15,888 bases of DNA from JBDKJS01 sp039806065 (GCA_039806065.1 JBDKJS010000004.1:1-15888); one strand, 5' to 3'; positions 8,211-15,888 are shown, counted from the first letter of the stretch. Numbers and translations are program-made. The notes: generated by a model not told the origin, from the sequence alone.

Positions 8211-9323
8211 TCAAAAAATTTCAGTTAGTCTCTTAGCATTTTCAAGATTGTTAAAATGTTGATGAAGTAGATGCGATCTTACATCTAATTCTTGGAATGG
8301 AGTTGCCATCAAATTTATTATTCCGGCTTTGTATTCATCAGGATCTTTTACCACATGACACAGACTTTCCAAACCTGTATTATAAACCATCTCTTTAGAA
8401 ACCATACAATGCCTACCATTATATAGCGCATAGAGTAATTTAAGTTTTATTCCCGTAGCCTGAAAGGTAGGTAGAATATTGATTTGAGCATTTGCTATGA
8501 GCTGTTGCATGGACGTATCGTCCACCTGGCTCATTATTTTTACATTAGGCAAATAAGCAGCAGCTTTTATTAAACTATTTGGTGGTTTATTGCCCGCAAT
8601 TATCAATGAATAATTTAAATCATTAAATACTTCTTTAATAAGAAATAGGGCAGCTTGATAATTTTCTGCCACACTTAAATTACCGTGGTAAAGGCAGTAA
8701 TTGCCCAAACCTTTTTGAATTTGAATTTTTTCAAAGGGATGGAACGGTGGAATATAGCAAGCATGAGCAAACACTGGTTTCAGCGCCTCACAATCACCGG
8801 ATGAGATGCAGGCTACATGGTCAACTGCAGACAGCGTGGATTCATATCGCCTTAATTTTTCAGCCTCCAAACCAAAATAAATTTTTTTAAATGGGTTTAT
8901 TTCTTGCTTGGCCAATGCATGGTAATAATCATGTTCAATGTTATGGAGTCTTAAAATTTTTTTCTTTTTTGATAAATCCACTTCATTAGCATAATAACTG
9001 CAATGAATGCCTTCGAATAAGATAGGGGCATCATCATTGACAATTCTATTCAATAGTTCGTCACTTTGACGGCTTACTACTATAAAGGGGAGGTGGTGTA
9101 AAAGCAGGCCTTTGTGCATTTTACGTGGATAGTAAAATACATTGGAGCAGTAGGTTAGCAATGTGTCTTGGTGCTTCCGCCCGTATTCAAAACAATGAAG
9201 TGAAATAGCATAGCCTAATGCATGCAGCGCTTTTATTTTATAGAAAATATCTATAACCCCACCATAATCAGCTGGCCATGGTATATCAAAGGCTACGATA
9301 TGAATTTTTTTTTGAGGCATCAT
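8211..9323 (-). CDS. Glycosyltransferase, GT-B fold (group 1-like)
   Basis: Probable cytoplasmic sugar transferase of about 370 residues. The N-terminus has an HIVAFDIPWPADYGG strand-loop typical of the acceptor domain in this class, followed by a helix containing KIKALHALGY. The middle has LRLHNIEHDYY, and the C-terminal half has LYHGNLSVAENYQAALFL and INILPTFQATGIKLKLLYAL, which correspond to the nucleotide-sugar domain. The reading frame is open to an upstream ATG at 9350 (379 residues). I prefer ATG 9323 because it overlaps the upstream gene's TGA as ATGA and removes a non-conserved nine-residue extension. It is translationally coupled to the preceding glycosyltransferase, suggesting that both act on the same surface glycan. 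Donor and acceptor cannot be read from sequence. Confidence 0.85.
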   Translation of the reverse strand: MMPQKKIHIVAFDIPWPADYGGVIDIFYKIKALHALGYAISLHCFEYGRKHQDTLLTYCSNVFYYPRKMHKGLLLHHLPFIVVSRQSDELLNRIVNDDAPILFEGIHCSYYANEVDLSKKKKILRLHNIEHDYYHALAKQEINPFKKIYFGLEAEKLRRYESTLSAVDHVACISSGDCEALKPVFAHACYIPPFHPFEKIQIQKGLGNYCLYHGNLSVAENYQAALFLIKEVFNDLNYSLIIAGNKPPNSLIKAAAYLPNVKIMSQVDDTSMQQLIANAQINILPTFQATGIKLKLLYALYNGRHCMVSKEMVYNTGLESLCHVVKDPDEYKAGIINLMATPFQELDVRSHLLHQHFNNLENAKRLTEIF

Positions 9324-10462
9324 CCTGCTAAATGTTGAACTGCTTCGCATAATATTTTCTTTTCATTTTCCCAGTTTAGAACTTTGGCAGCGGTATTGCA
9401 ATTGATTTTATATGTCGCTATTTGACCGGGCTGTTCAAGTAGTTTGGAAATAGCTTTCGCCATTTGTTCAGGATGATGGTTTTCAAGAACTATTCCAAGT
9501 CTGTATTGGTTGACCAACCGAGTAATTTCTGGTAAATTACTAGCTACGATGGGAAGCTCTGAGTGTATGTAATCAAATAATTTATTGGGTAAACTCAGCT
9601 GGTAATTTAAGCCAATAGGAAGGGTAAGGCAAAGGCCAATATCAGCTTGTTTGGTTATTTGTTGCAATTGGCTAAATGGCAGCCGATCTAAAAATTTGAC
9701 TTTGTGATTTAAATTATTTGCTGAGGCCATATTTTTTAAGATAGGAAATACATCACCGCCACCAATAAATACGAGTGTGCAATTGTATAAATATTTCATC
9801 ATCAACAATGCCTCTTCGGCACCTCTTTGAATATTTATTCCTGACCCTTGGTAAAGTAAGATATGGTCCTGATCAGGGATGAGGAGTGCCTTGCGCAAGT
9901 GATAGCCACTGCTATTGTCAGTTGCATAATTAGCTGTGGCTATATTTCTCACTACTATTGGCTGTAGGTTATACCTAAGTTTTAGTTCATCCGCTATACT
10001 TTGATTAACGGTAATACATAGGTTGATGTGGCTACTCAGTTTTTTTTCAATGAGAGTCCAAATTTTTTTTATCCATAACCGGCTGGCTAGCTCTGGAACT
10101 TCAGTATACAATTCATGACTATCATAAACCAATTTAGCTTTTTTAATATTAGCTATTAGAGTTGCAGCCGGCAGGGTATCCAGGTCATTGGCATAAACAA
10201 TATCTACCGGCTTAAACAACAGAACGAAAAATATTTTTAAGTTAAACAATGCATAAAACAATGGACCTTTTTCTGGAAGTACTCCAATTCTTTTTCTAGT
10301 ATAGGGTACCGGGTCAATTGGAGGGCTAGATTTTTTCTCTCTGCCATAAACGGTCACCAACGCACCCATTTCATGAAGTGAAAGGGCCGTACGGTGTACT
10401 CTTTGGTCGCTCACCAGATCACTAGTCACAAGCAGGTTTATTTTTTTGGATTTTATAGGCAT
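9320..10462 (-). CDS. Glycosyltransferase family 4-like protein
   Basis: A 380-residue GT-B glycosyltransferase. N-terminal landmarks are INLLVTSDLVSDQRVHRTA (8-26), VYGREKK, VYANDLDTLPAA and LVYDSHELYTEVPEL, all common in family 4-like enzymes of Bacteroidota. The C-terminal domain has LYQGSGINIQRGAEEAL, FIGGGD, a VKFLDRLPFSQL strand and the nucleotide-sugar segment LSLPNKLFDYIHSELPIVAS, in which Lys and Glu take the place of the E-x7-E motif. Its stop overlaps the next gene's start (ATGA at 9320-9323). The two genes form a tight pair transcribed leftward, divergent from the paa genes with 183 bp between. It probably makes a surface polysaccharide or glycolipid; the specific sugar is unknown. 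Confidence 0.9.
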   Translation of the reverse strand: MPIKSKKINLLVTSDLVSDQRVHRTALSLHEMGALVTVYGREKKSSPPIDPVPYTRKRIGVLPEKGPLFYALFNLKIFFVLLFKPVDIVYANDLDTLPAATLIANIKKAKLVYDSHELYTEVPELASRLWIKKIWTLIEKKLSSHINLCITVNQSIADELKLRYNLQPIVVRNIATANYATDNSSGYHLRKALLIPDQDHILLYQGSGINIQRGAEEALLMMKYLYNCTLVFIGGGDVFPILKNMASANNLNHKVKFLDRLPFSQLQQITKQADIGLCLTLPIGLNYQLSLPNKLFDYIHSELPIVASNLPEITRLVNQYRLGIVLENHHPEQMAKAISKLLEQPGQIATYKINCNTAAKVLNWENEKKILCEAVQHLAG

Positions 10463-10645
10463 TGTAATTAAAGGGTCAACTGGTTCGTTTCTAGTGCGCT
10501 AGCTTTTTAAATGGGACATAGCTTCCACGCTAACAATAGTGAGAATATAATGCTCTAAATTGAGATTTATTTTGAATAAAAAGAAAAAACCAATCCTATT
10601 TTTTTTTGTTTAAAATTGAGTTAAATTAGCATAATTATTTACCAT

Positions 10646-11581
10646 ATGTCAGAACAAGAAAGAGAACAAATTTTCCAACAAAGAATAGATCGGGGAGAGG
10701 TTATAGAGCCCAAGGATTGGATGCCAGATCGCTATCGCAAACAATTGATCCGGATGATGAGTCAACACGCTCATAGTGAAATAGTGGGCATGCTTCCAGA
10801 AGGAAATTGGATTACCAGAGCCCCAAGCCTGAGGCGCAAAACAGTACTACTGGCCAAGGTTCAAGACGAAGCAGGTCATGGGCTATACATTTATTGTGGC
10901 ACAGAAACCTTGGGCATTAGTCGTGAAGAAATAGTCGGTGAATTTTTATCAGGCAAAGCCAAATACTCAAGCATCTTTAATTATCCAACACTATCATGGG
11001 CCGATATGGGCGCCATAGGGTGGCTGGTTGATGGTGCTGCCATAGTAAATCAAACGGTATTAGCAAAATGCAGTTACGGTCCTTATGCTAGAGCAATGGT
11101 AAGGATTTGCAAGGAAGAAAATTTTCATCATAAACAGGGTTATGAAATTTTAGCTACGCTCATGAAGGGCAATCATGCACAACGAGAAATGGCCCAAGAT
11201 TCAGTTAACAGATTTTGGTGGCCATCCTTAATGATGTTTGGTCCTAGTGATACCAACTCACCAAATAGTGCTGAGCTATTGAGATGGAAGGTGAAAAGAT
11301 ATAGCAATGACGAACTTAGACAAAGGTTTATAGACAGAACCGTACCTGAGGCACATCATATAGGGCTCACGCTCCCTGATCCTGATTTAAAGTGGAATGA
11401 AGAAAGAAAGCATTATGATTTTGGGCCAATCAATTGGGATGAGTTTAATAATGTGATCAAGGGTAATGGACCCTGCAATAGAGAACGCATGAAGGTAAGA
11501 CGAGAAGCGCACCAAAATGGCGATTGGGTAAGGCTAGCTGCAGAGGCCTATGCACAAAAGCAAAAATTAAAGGCAGCTTAA
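10646..11581 (+). CDS. paaA: 1,2-phenylacetyl-CoA epoxidase subunit PaaA (catalytic)
   Basis: Catalytic diiron subunit of the multicomponent monooxygenase that epoxidises the ring of phenylacetyl-CoA, in the aerobic CoA-ester route for phenylacetate and related aromatics. The 311 residues match the E. coli protein (about 309) along the whole length. The carboxylate-bridged diiron site is represented by SEIVG (Glu45), DEAGH (Glu75, His78) and EENFH (Glu158, His161). FNYPTLSWADMGAIGWLVDG and NRFWWPSLMMFGPSD are further signature segments. It is first in the paaABC run, 45 bp before paaB. The start ATG at 10646 has no Shine-Dalgarno; a TTTG at 10605-10608 and the AT-rich TAATTATTTAC near 10632 could be promoter elements but match the consensus poorly. 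Confidence 0.97.
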   Translation: MSEQEREQIFQQRIDRGEVIEPKDWMPDRYRKQLIRMMSQHAHSEIVGMLPEGNWITRAPSLRRKTVLLAKVQDEAGHGLYIYCGTETLGISREEIVGEFLSGKAKYSSIFNYPTLSWADMGAIGWLVDGAAIVNQTVLAKCSYGPYARAMVRICKEENFHHKQGYEILATLMKGNHAQREMAQDSVNRFWWPSLMMFGPSDTNSPNSAELLRWKVKRYSNDELRQRFIDRTVPEAHHIGLTLPDPDLKWNEERKHYDFGPINWDEFNNVIKGNGPCNRERMKVRREAHQNGDWVRLAAEAYAQKQKLKAA

Positions 11582-11626
11582 ATTTTTCACATTTAGCTTA
11601 TTATTAATATAGAATCGTAAAACCAA

Positions 11627-11920
11627 ATGGCCAATCAAAATACGCAGTGGGATCTATGGGAAGTGTTTACTCAAAAAAGAAGTGGCGCACCCTTCGAACA
11701 TGCAGGAAGTGTGCATGCTCCTGATGCAGAAATGGCACTTCAAAATGCGCGTGATGTTTACAGTAGAAGAATGGAAGCATCCTGCATATGGGTGGTGCCA
11801 AGTCATCACATAGTATCCTCTACGCCTGAAGATATGGGTCCGTTTTTTGATCCTGCTAATGACAAAATATATCGCAATCCTAATTTCTATAAAACGCCTG
11901 AAGGCATTAAGTTTGAATAA
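11627..11920 (+). CDS. paaB: 1,2-phenylacetyl-CoA epoxidase subunit PaaB
   Basis: Small (97 residues) non-catalytic subunit that bridges PaaA-PaaC heterodimers in the epoxidase hydroxylase complex. The conserved family segments are present: WDLWEVFTQKRSGAPFEHAGSV near the N-terminus (in pieces), DAEMALQNARDVYSRR, then IWVVPSHHIVSS and the C-terminal DPANDKIYRNPNFYKTPEG region. The N-terminal extension before WDLWEVF is only eight residues, so the ATG at 11627 is secure. It lies 45 bp after paaA and 10 bp before paaC, consistent with one operon. It has no diiron ligands of its own and depends on PaaA for activity. Confidence 0.97.
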   Translation: MANQNTQWDLWEVFTQKRSGAPFEHAGSVHAPDAEMALQNARDVYSRRMEASCIWVVPSHHIVSSTPEDMGPFFDPANDKIYRNPNFYKTPEGIKFE

Positions 11921-11930
11921 ATTTTAATTG

Positions 11931-12698
11931 ATGGAAAACGATACAATGTCTTCAACTTATTTTCGCTATTTACTTCGCCTTGGCGATACAGCATTAATTC
12001 ACGCTCATAGGTTAAGTGAGTGGTGTGGTCATGGGCCCATTTTGGAAGAGGATATAGCACTCACCAATATTTCTCTCGATCTCTTGGGCCAGTCAAGATC
12101 ACTCCTTACTAAAGCCGGAGATGTAGAAGGAAAAGGGCGCGATGAGGATGCTCTAGCCTTTCACCGCGATGAGCGTAATTTTTTCAATGTGCTAATGGCC
12201 GAACAGCCCAATGGTGATTTTGCATTCACCATTTTAAAATCTTTTTTTATTAGCACCTTTCAAGTGGTTACCTACAGTGGTTTAGAAAAAAGTGAGGATG
12301 TGGCGCTAAAAGCCATTGCCACCAAATCATTAAAGGAGGCTTTGTATCATCAGCGGCATAGCGGGCAATGGGTGGTAAGACTTGGTGATGGTACTGAAGA
12401 AAGCAATAAGCGTTTGCTCGATGCCATAAATGAATTGTGGAGGTTTACGGATGATTTATTTGCGCATGATCCAGCGATGGATGCTTTAGTAAGTGCAAGT
12501 ATTATTCCGGCATCAACAGCTTTACATCATGCCTGGCTTGAAAAAGTAAGTGCCACTTTAAATGAAGCCACTATTGGCATTCCATCCAATGTTTTCATGA
12601 TGCAAGGTAGCATTGCTGCTAAGCATACTGAGCATTTAGGATACATTCTAGCTGAAATGCAAGTATTGCCGCGCATGTATCCTGATGCAAAATGGTAA
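11931..12698 (+). CDS. paaC: 1,2-phenylacetyl-CoA epoxidase subunit PaaC (structural)
   Basis: A 255-residue ferritin-like subunit that pairs with PaaA but is not itself catalytic in the characterised complex. It is collinear with E. coli PaaC: YLLRLGD near the N-terminus, RLSEWCGHGPILEEDIAL, ISLDLLGQSR, LAFHRDERNF, EQPNGDFAFTI, EALYHQRHSGQWVVRLGDGTE (in pieces), INELWRFTDDLF, and at the C-terminus KHTEHLGYILAEMQ. I choose ATG 11931. The reading frame also permits TTG at 11928, which is unlikely, and ATG 11946, which would give a slightly more typical length. It starts 10 bp after paaB. The usual next genes paaD (iron-sulfur maturation) and paaE (reductase) do not follow; a membrane-TPR gene begins 45 bp later. 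Confidence 0.96.
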   Translation: MENDTMSSTYFRYLLRLGDTALIHAHRLSEWCGHGPILEEDIALTNISLDLLGQSRSLLTKAGDVEGKGRDEDALAFHRDERNFFNVLMAEQPNGDFAFTILKSFFISTFQVVTYSGLEKSEDVALKAIATKSLKEALYHQRHSGQWVVRLGDGTEESNKRLLDAINELWRFTDDLFAHDPAMDALVSASIIPASTALHHAWLEKVSATLNEATIGIPSNVFMMQGSIAAKHTEHLGYILAEMQVLPRMYPDAKW

Positions 12699-12732
12699 GT
12701 TCCACCAGTTTTTTTAAAATAAGGCTTTAGCT

Positions 12733-12740
12733 TATATTTG
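12733..12740 (+). promoter_or_regulatory. TAnnTTTG (Bacteroidota -7 box) just before the TPR membrane gene
   Basis: TATATTTG matches the Bacteroidota -7 consensus TAnnTTTG exactly and ends 3 bp before the ATG at 12744. If used, transcription would start at or very near the ATG and give a leaderless mRNA. A clear -33 TTG at the expected distance is missing; only a T-run (about 12710-12717) lies there. An exact 8-mer with two free positions can occur by chance in AT-rich DNA, so this is a candidate only. Confidence 0.35.
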
Positions 12741-12743
12741 TCT

Positions 12744-14441
12744 ATGAACAAGAATAAGAAGCAAACCACATCTATTGATCAGCCTTCGGTCATTTATAAT
12801 TATGGACAATGGATTTTAATGGCGGTAGCTCTATTACTATACCTACCAGCACTTAAACTAGATCTTACTAAGCTTGATGATACTATTTTTATAAATGATA
12901 AGCACGATTTCTTGAGCAAGCTCACTAACCTGCCGAGTGCCTTTACACAAGGTGTATTTGGTGAAAGAGATATTTATTATCGCCCCTTGCTGTTAGTTTA
13001 TTTCATGTTTGTATATCCATTTACAAGCACTAGTTCCATAGTTGCTTACCATGTGGCAAGTATTATGTTACATATAGTGAATGTAATGCTCATCTATCGG
13101 TTGTTGAATAAAGTAAATATTAGGAAGCCAAGCGCATTTTGGCTCACGCTTTTTTTTGCAATGCACCCTGCATTGACCATGGCTGTAGCATGGATACCAG
13201 GAGTGAACGATTTATTGCTCACCACTTTTGCCTTGTTATGCCTACTCCAATTGCTCCGTTACCATCAATCTGCATCGGGCCTAAGTTTCTTACTGGTTTC
13301 CCTCTTTTTTGGACTCACCATATTTACCAAAGAAAGTGGCATATTTTTGTTTCCTGCAGGTGTCTTATTGATATTCTATAAAGAGGGACAAAATGTGCAA
13401 TGGCGCAGGATGATACCCTTGTGCAGCTTACAGTTTTTTTTATTGGTTATTTGGTTCTTTGCCCGCAAACAGGTATTGCCTGATGATGCAGCAGCCTTTT
13501 TAAGTGCCGATATGGTCGGACTTTTTTTTAATCGGCTGCAAGGTTTATTACAATACTTGGGTAAAAGTTTATTGCCTATAAATTTGAGTGTATTTCCAAC
13601 CATAGTAGACACAAGTTTACTTCCTGGAATAGTGGCCCTAATTGTGCTCATCATACTTTTGTATTTAAATAAAGAAAGAAATGCCAAACATATTTTAATT
13701 GGATTTGCGTGGTTTTTTCTTTTCTTAATCCCTATATTTTTTGTGCCTAAAAATGTTAGCGATCAACTTTTTGAACATCGTTTGTATTTGCCTTTAATAG
13801 GCATTTTATTGGTTATTTATGAAACCGCATTGTTTCAAAAGAGTTTTAACCATCAAATTAAAACTTGGCTAACAGCGATTGTCCTCATATTCTTCGGATG
13901 GAGTGTAATCGATTATACTAAATACTTTAATGATCCTCTTGTATTTTGGGAAAATGCAGTTAGCACTTCACCAAATAGTGCATATGCAAATAAGCTTTAT
14001 GCGGTTCAGCTATCTGATGGGGGCGATCCCAAGAACTCCATCATTCATTTTGAAAAAGCCTTTGAATTGGACAGTACCGAAAGGTATACCAAGTATTTTT
14101 TAGCCACATTGGTAAATATGCCTAAGCAAGATTGGAATGGTGCCATTGCATTACTTGATAGGGAGATAGCCAGTAATCCTAACTTTGTAGATGCCTATGC
14201 AGCACATGCACAGTGTAATGTAAATGTAGGGAAGCTGGAAGAAGCCACTGTAAGTTTGAAAGCTTTCTTAAAGGTAAAGCCCAACGATCAAATGTATAAT
14301 AACAATTTACTACTGTTGTTACGAAGCTTGGGAAAGTATAAAGAAGCAAAGATACAAGCTGATACTATGATTGCCAGGCAGCTCATAGTTGATGAAGGCC
14401 TATTAAAACTCGTCACGGACTCTGCTAACATAGTTTATTAG
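12744..14441 (+). CDS. Multi-pass membrane protein with C-terminal TPRs (GT-C/TMTC-like)
   Basis: A 565-residue protein. The cytoplasmic N-tail (1-20) is followed by about ten hydrophobic segments (about 22-385), then a soluble helical tail (about 395-560) with three to four tetratricopeptide repeats, for example SIIHFEKAFELD, AYAAHAQCNVNVGKLEEA and LLLLRSLGKYKEAKIQAD. Between the first helices is LTKLDDTIF with an acidic pair (Asp45-Asp46), then YYRPLL, AMHPALTMAVAWIPG (139-153) with ND at 155-156, and TKESGIFLFP. This arrangement resembles GT-C fold lipid-linked-sugar glycosyltransferases fused to TPRs, as in TMTC-type O-mannosyltransferases, but activity is inferred. Reading can begin at TTG 12738; ATG 12744 is preferred. 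It lies 45 bp after paaC yet has no evident role in phenylacetate breakdown, so the adjacency may be incidental. It converges on 14512. Confidence 0.8.
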   Translation: MNKNKKQTTSIDQPSVIYNYGQWILMAVALLLYLPALKLDLTKLDDTIFINDKHDFLSKLTNLPSAFTQGVFGERDIYYRPLLLVYFMFVYPFTSTSSIVAYHVASIMLHIVNVMLIYRLLNKVNIRKPSAFWLTLFFAMHPALTMAVAWIPGVNDLLLTTFALLCLLQLLRYHQSASGLSFLLVSLFFGLTIFTKESGIFLFPAGVLLIFYKEGQNVQWRRMIPLCSLQFFLLVIWFFARKQVLPDDAAAFLSADMVGLFFNRLQGLLQYLGKSLLPINLSVFPTIVDTSLLPGIVALIVLIILLYLNKERNAKHILIGFAWFFLFLIPIFFVPKNVSDQLFEHRLYLPLIGILLVIYETALFQKSFNHQIKTWLTAIVLIFFGWSVIDYTKYFNDPLVFWENAVSTSPNSAYANKLYAVQLSDGGDPKNSIIHFEKAFELDSTERYTKYFLATLVNMPKQDWNGAIALLDREIASNPNFVDAYAAHAQCNVNVGKLEEATVSLKAFLKVKPNDQMYNNNLLLLLRSLGKYKEAKIQADTMIARQLIVDEGLLKLVTDSANIVY

Positions 14442-14511
14442 TATTCTATCCATTATTAATTGGATCCATTTTTTTCCTTTATCGAAAAGTGGATTGGTTG
14501 TAAATGATTAC

Positions 14512-15285
14512 CTAATTGAAAATGAACCTTCCGATAGAAAAACCTACTATAATGTTCTTTTCAACGGAAGAAATCAAATTTTTTGTAGCATACAATCCAT
14601 AAACATTGCTGCTTCTGTTGTAGCTCGCTAGGTGATCAATCCATGGATTGAATGATTGAAAATATTCAATATTTACATTTACGTTTAATTTTTTATATCT
14701 ATACTTAGATTTTATACCTATTCCTAGACAGTATAGCTTATTCTTAGTTCGTTTAATGCCTTGGCTGCTTGCCGTTATGATAGTATCAGTAGCTGTATAG
14801 CTGGTTCCAAAACTATTAGATGAAATGTATGAATAATTGTTTTGAGAAAGAAGCAGGCTGTGCGACATATAGGGAGTGATTGTAAATGATTGTTTAACTC
14901 CAATAGTAAAATCAAAACCTACCTCGATCGGTATTCTTAAATAGGCTGTGTATTTATTATTGAAGCATTGTGTTTTTTTAATTTTAATAACTTCATCATT
15001 CATTCCTGTACATACTGGGAAAGCAAAGCTTTGAATACCTGCAGCTAAATTAGTTTTATTGATGCTGGCATTTACCATAATTCCATAATATTGACTCAAA
15101 GTACTTGGCACGTATAGGGGATCTTTATTGTGCTTTGACAAAGCCACAACAGCACCAAGATTTCCATTAATTGAAACTTTCATTGGGTTGATTAAAATTG
15201 CCTCACCGGCAACGGTGAATGAAGGTGACTGAAGGATTAGGAAAGTTAGTTTTAAAATACGATTTATTTGATTTTTTAAAAACAT
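14512..15285 (-). CDS. Probable outer-membrane beta-barrel protein, family not recognised
   Basis: A 257-residue hypothetical protein. The N-terminus (MFLKNQINRILKLTFLILQ, 1-19) is basic then hydrophobic and probably a Sec signal, though the cleavage region is atypical. The rest alternates polar and hydrophobic residues in strand-like blocks: VSINGNLGAVVAL, YYGIMVNASINKTNLAAGIQ, YTAYLRIPIEVGFDF, FTITPYMSHSLLL, KLYCLGIGIKSKYRYKKL, VNVNIEYFQSF. It ends with an amphipathic strand IIVGFSIGRFIFN whose terminal aromatic/hydrophobic pattern is usual for outer-membrane barrels (PorT/OmpX-like folds). The codon usage and low GC differ from the paa genes. A promoter-like sequence lies just upstream (15300-15330). 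It is probably monocistronic or read together with the gene at the right edge, 148 bp upstream. Confidence 0.6.
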   Translation of the reverse strand: MFLKNQINRILKLTFLILQSPSFTVAGEAILINPMKVSINGNLGAVVALSKHNKDPLYVPSTLSQYYGIMVNASINKTNLAAGIQSFAFPVCTGMNDEVIKIKKTQCFNNKYTAYLRIPIEVGFDFTIGVKQSFTITPYMSHSLLLSQNNYSYISSNSFGTSYTATDTIITASSQGIKRTKNKLYCLGIGIKSKYRYKKLNVNVNIEYFQSFNPWIDHLASYNRSSNVYGLYATKNLISSVEKNIIVGFSIGRFIFN

Positions 15286-15299
15286 ATATATAATTTTTT

Positions 15300-15330
15300 C
15301 AAAGTAAACAAAAGGTGATTTAGTTTACAA
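15300..15330 (-). promoter_or_regulatory. Bacteroidota-type promoter candidate for the barrel gene
   Basis: On the minus strand, TTG (15330-15328) is followed after 20 bp by TTACTTTG (15307-15300), one mismatch from the -7 consensus TAnnTTTG. The -7 box lies 14 bp upstream of the ATG at 15285, so the leader would be very short. The spacing fits the -33/-7 promoters described for this phylum; the match is suggestive, not conclusive. Confidence 0.35.
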
Positions 15331-15433
15331 TCAAAGAAGGCAATAAAGATTAATACACCTTAATTTCTTTTAAAAGCAATTTAAAATTTTACAAGATTGT
15401 TAAGAATTTGGACATGCGTTAATATGCTATGAC

Positions 15434-15888
15434 TTAATTCGCATCTATTTTTTCAAATAATTTGCTTCTATATGAAGAGTTCACTGAAGCTTCATAGTAA
15501 TTAGGATTATGAAACTTTCTGTAAGGAGAATTTTTTGTTCTATCTACTTCTTTCTTTATCGCTTTCTTCCAATTTATTATTAAATTATAATCATCTAAAA
15601 ACAATATTTGGCTATCAAAGTTTACCCATAGTGCTTCTGGATTTCCGGATTTGTCATAGAATTTACCTTTTGATATAACTTGATTATAATCATTTAATAC
15701 TTCCTGAAATTCTAATGGTAAAATAAATCCGATTGATTTTTTAGTAAAGCTTGGGCAAATTACATAACGTTGTCCAATGTTTATTGGCATTTTTAAGTTC
15801 TTAGTCACCGACATTCCTATTTTTGGAGAATCAGCTTTTAAATCAAATTCGTTTATAAAATCATTCACTAAATCAAAATACTTCTTAA
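15434..15888 (-). CDS. Unrecognised protein, C-terminal part (runs off the right edge)
   Basis: The frame is open from the window edge to a stop at 15434, so only the C-terminal ~150 residues are visible. A GTG at 15868 could be read as a start, but the frame continues upstream (KKYFDL before it) without a stop, so the true start probably lies beyond the window. The visible part is soluble and lysine-, asparagine- and aromatic-rich, with no signal or membrane segment; examples are YVICPSFTKKSIGFILPLEF, YDKSGNPEALWVNFDSQILF and WKKAIKKEV. I do not recognise a family. Its AT-rich codon use is like the barrel gene next to it and unlike murA or paa, which could mean acquired DNA. Confidence 0.6.
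   Translation of the reverse strand, partial: KKYFDLVNDFINEFDLKADSPKIGMSVTKNLKMPINIGQRYVICPSFTKKSIGFILPLEFQEVLNDYNQVISKGKFYDKSGNPEALWVNFDSQILFLDDYNLIINWKKAIKKEVDRTKNSPYRKFHNPNYYEASVNSSYRSKLFEKIDAN

Noticed and set aside
9324..9350. Upstream ATG (9350) as the start of the second glycosyltransferase
   Set aside because: It would add nine non-conserved residues and a 31-bp overlap; the ATGA overlap at 9323 is the simpler coupled start, although the longer form is not excluded.
10463..10645. tRNA or small RNA gene between the glycosyltransferase and paa genes
   Set aside because: I saw no cloverleaf, CCA end or GC-rich hairpin with a T-tract; it looks like an AT-rich divergent promoter region.
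14464..14494. Possible terminator hairpin between the TPR gene and the barrel gene (ATCCATTTTT with AAAAGTGGAT)
   Set aside because: The stem is AT-rich with one wobble pair and no T-run follows on either strand, so it is too weak to call.

Overview
The window looks like a chromosomal segment of an uncultured or environmental member of the Bacteroidota. The reasons are a type IX secretion (T9SS) C-terminal sorting domain on a very large secreted protease, a PKD/Ig-like plus CUB architecture, almost no Shine-Dalgarno sequences before starts, occasional TAnnTTTG-like promoter boxes, moderate-to-low GC and a LytTR regulator. Placement below phylum (perhaps Chitinophagales/Saprospiria-like) is only an impression.

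Layout. Positions 1-583 carry no convincing gene. They hold two copies of a ~104-bp direct repeat, each with a hairpin core, plus two further inverted repeats; the second copy contains a good intrinsic-terminator shape for leftward transcripts. At 584-3193 (minus strand) murA is followed after 9 bp by an Amt ammonium transporter, so the two are probably co-transcribed. Divergent from murA is a 1360-residue exported metalloprotease (reprolysin-like HExxHNxGxxH domain, six CUB domains, two Ig/PKD-like modules, T9SS tail), followed after 31 bp by an orphan LytTR response regulator. Converging on that regulator with a 1-bp gap is a two-gene glycosyltransferase operon (8211-10462, minus strand) whose members overlap by ATGA.

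From 10646 the plus strand carries paaA-paaB-paaC, the hydroxylase core of phenylacetyl-CoA epoxidase. Neither paaD nor paaE follows. Instead a membrane protein with C-terminal TPRs (GT-C-like) starts 45 bp after paaC, preceded by a perfect TAnnTTTG box only 3 bp from its ATG. The last ~1.4 kb is visibly more AT-rich and holds two minus-strand genes of unknown function: a probable outer-membrane beta-barrel protein and the C-terminal part of an unrecognised protein running off the right edge.

How they work together: most of the window is a mosaic of housekeeping (cell wall, nitrogen uptake), surface/glycan and aromatic-catabolism genes rather than one integrated system. I did not find a convincing new defence or mobile system. 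The most notable points are the Cys-to-Asp change at the MurA catalytic position, the CUB-rich T9SS metalloprotease with a regulator next to it, the repeat/terminator elements at the left end, and the paaABC cluster lacking its reductase in this window.
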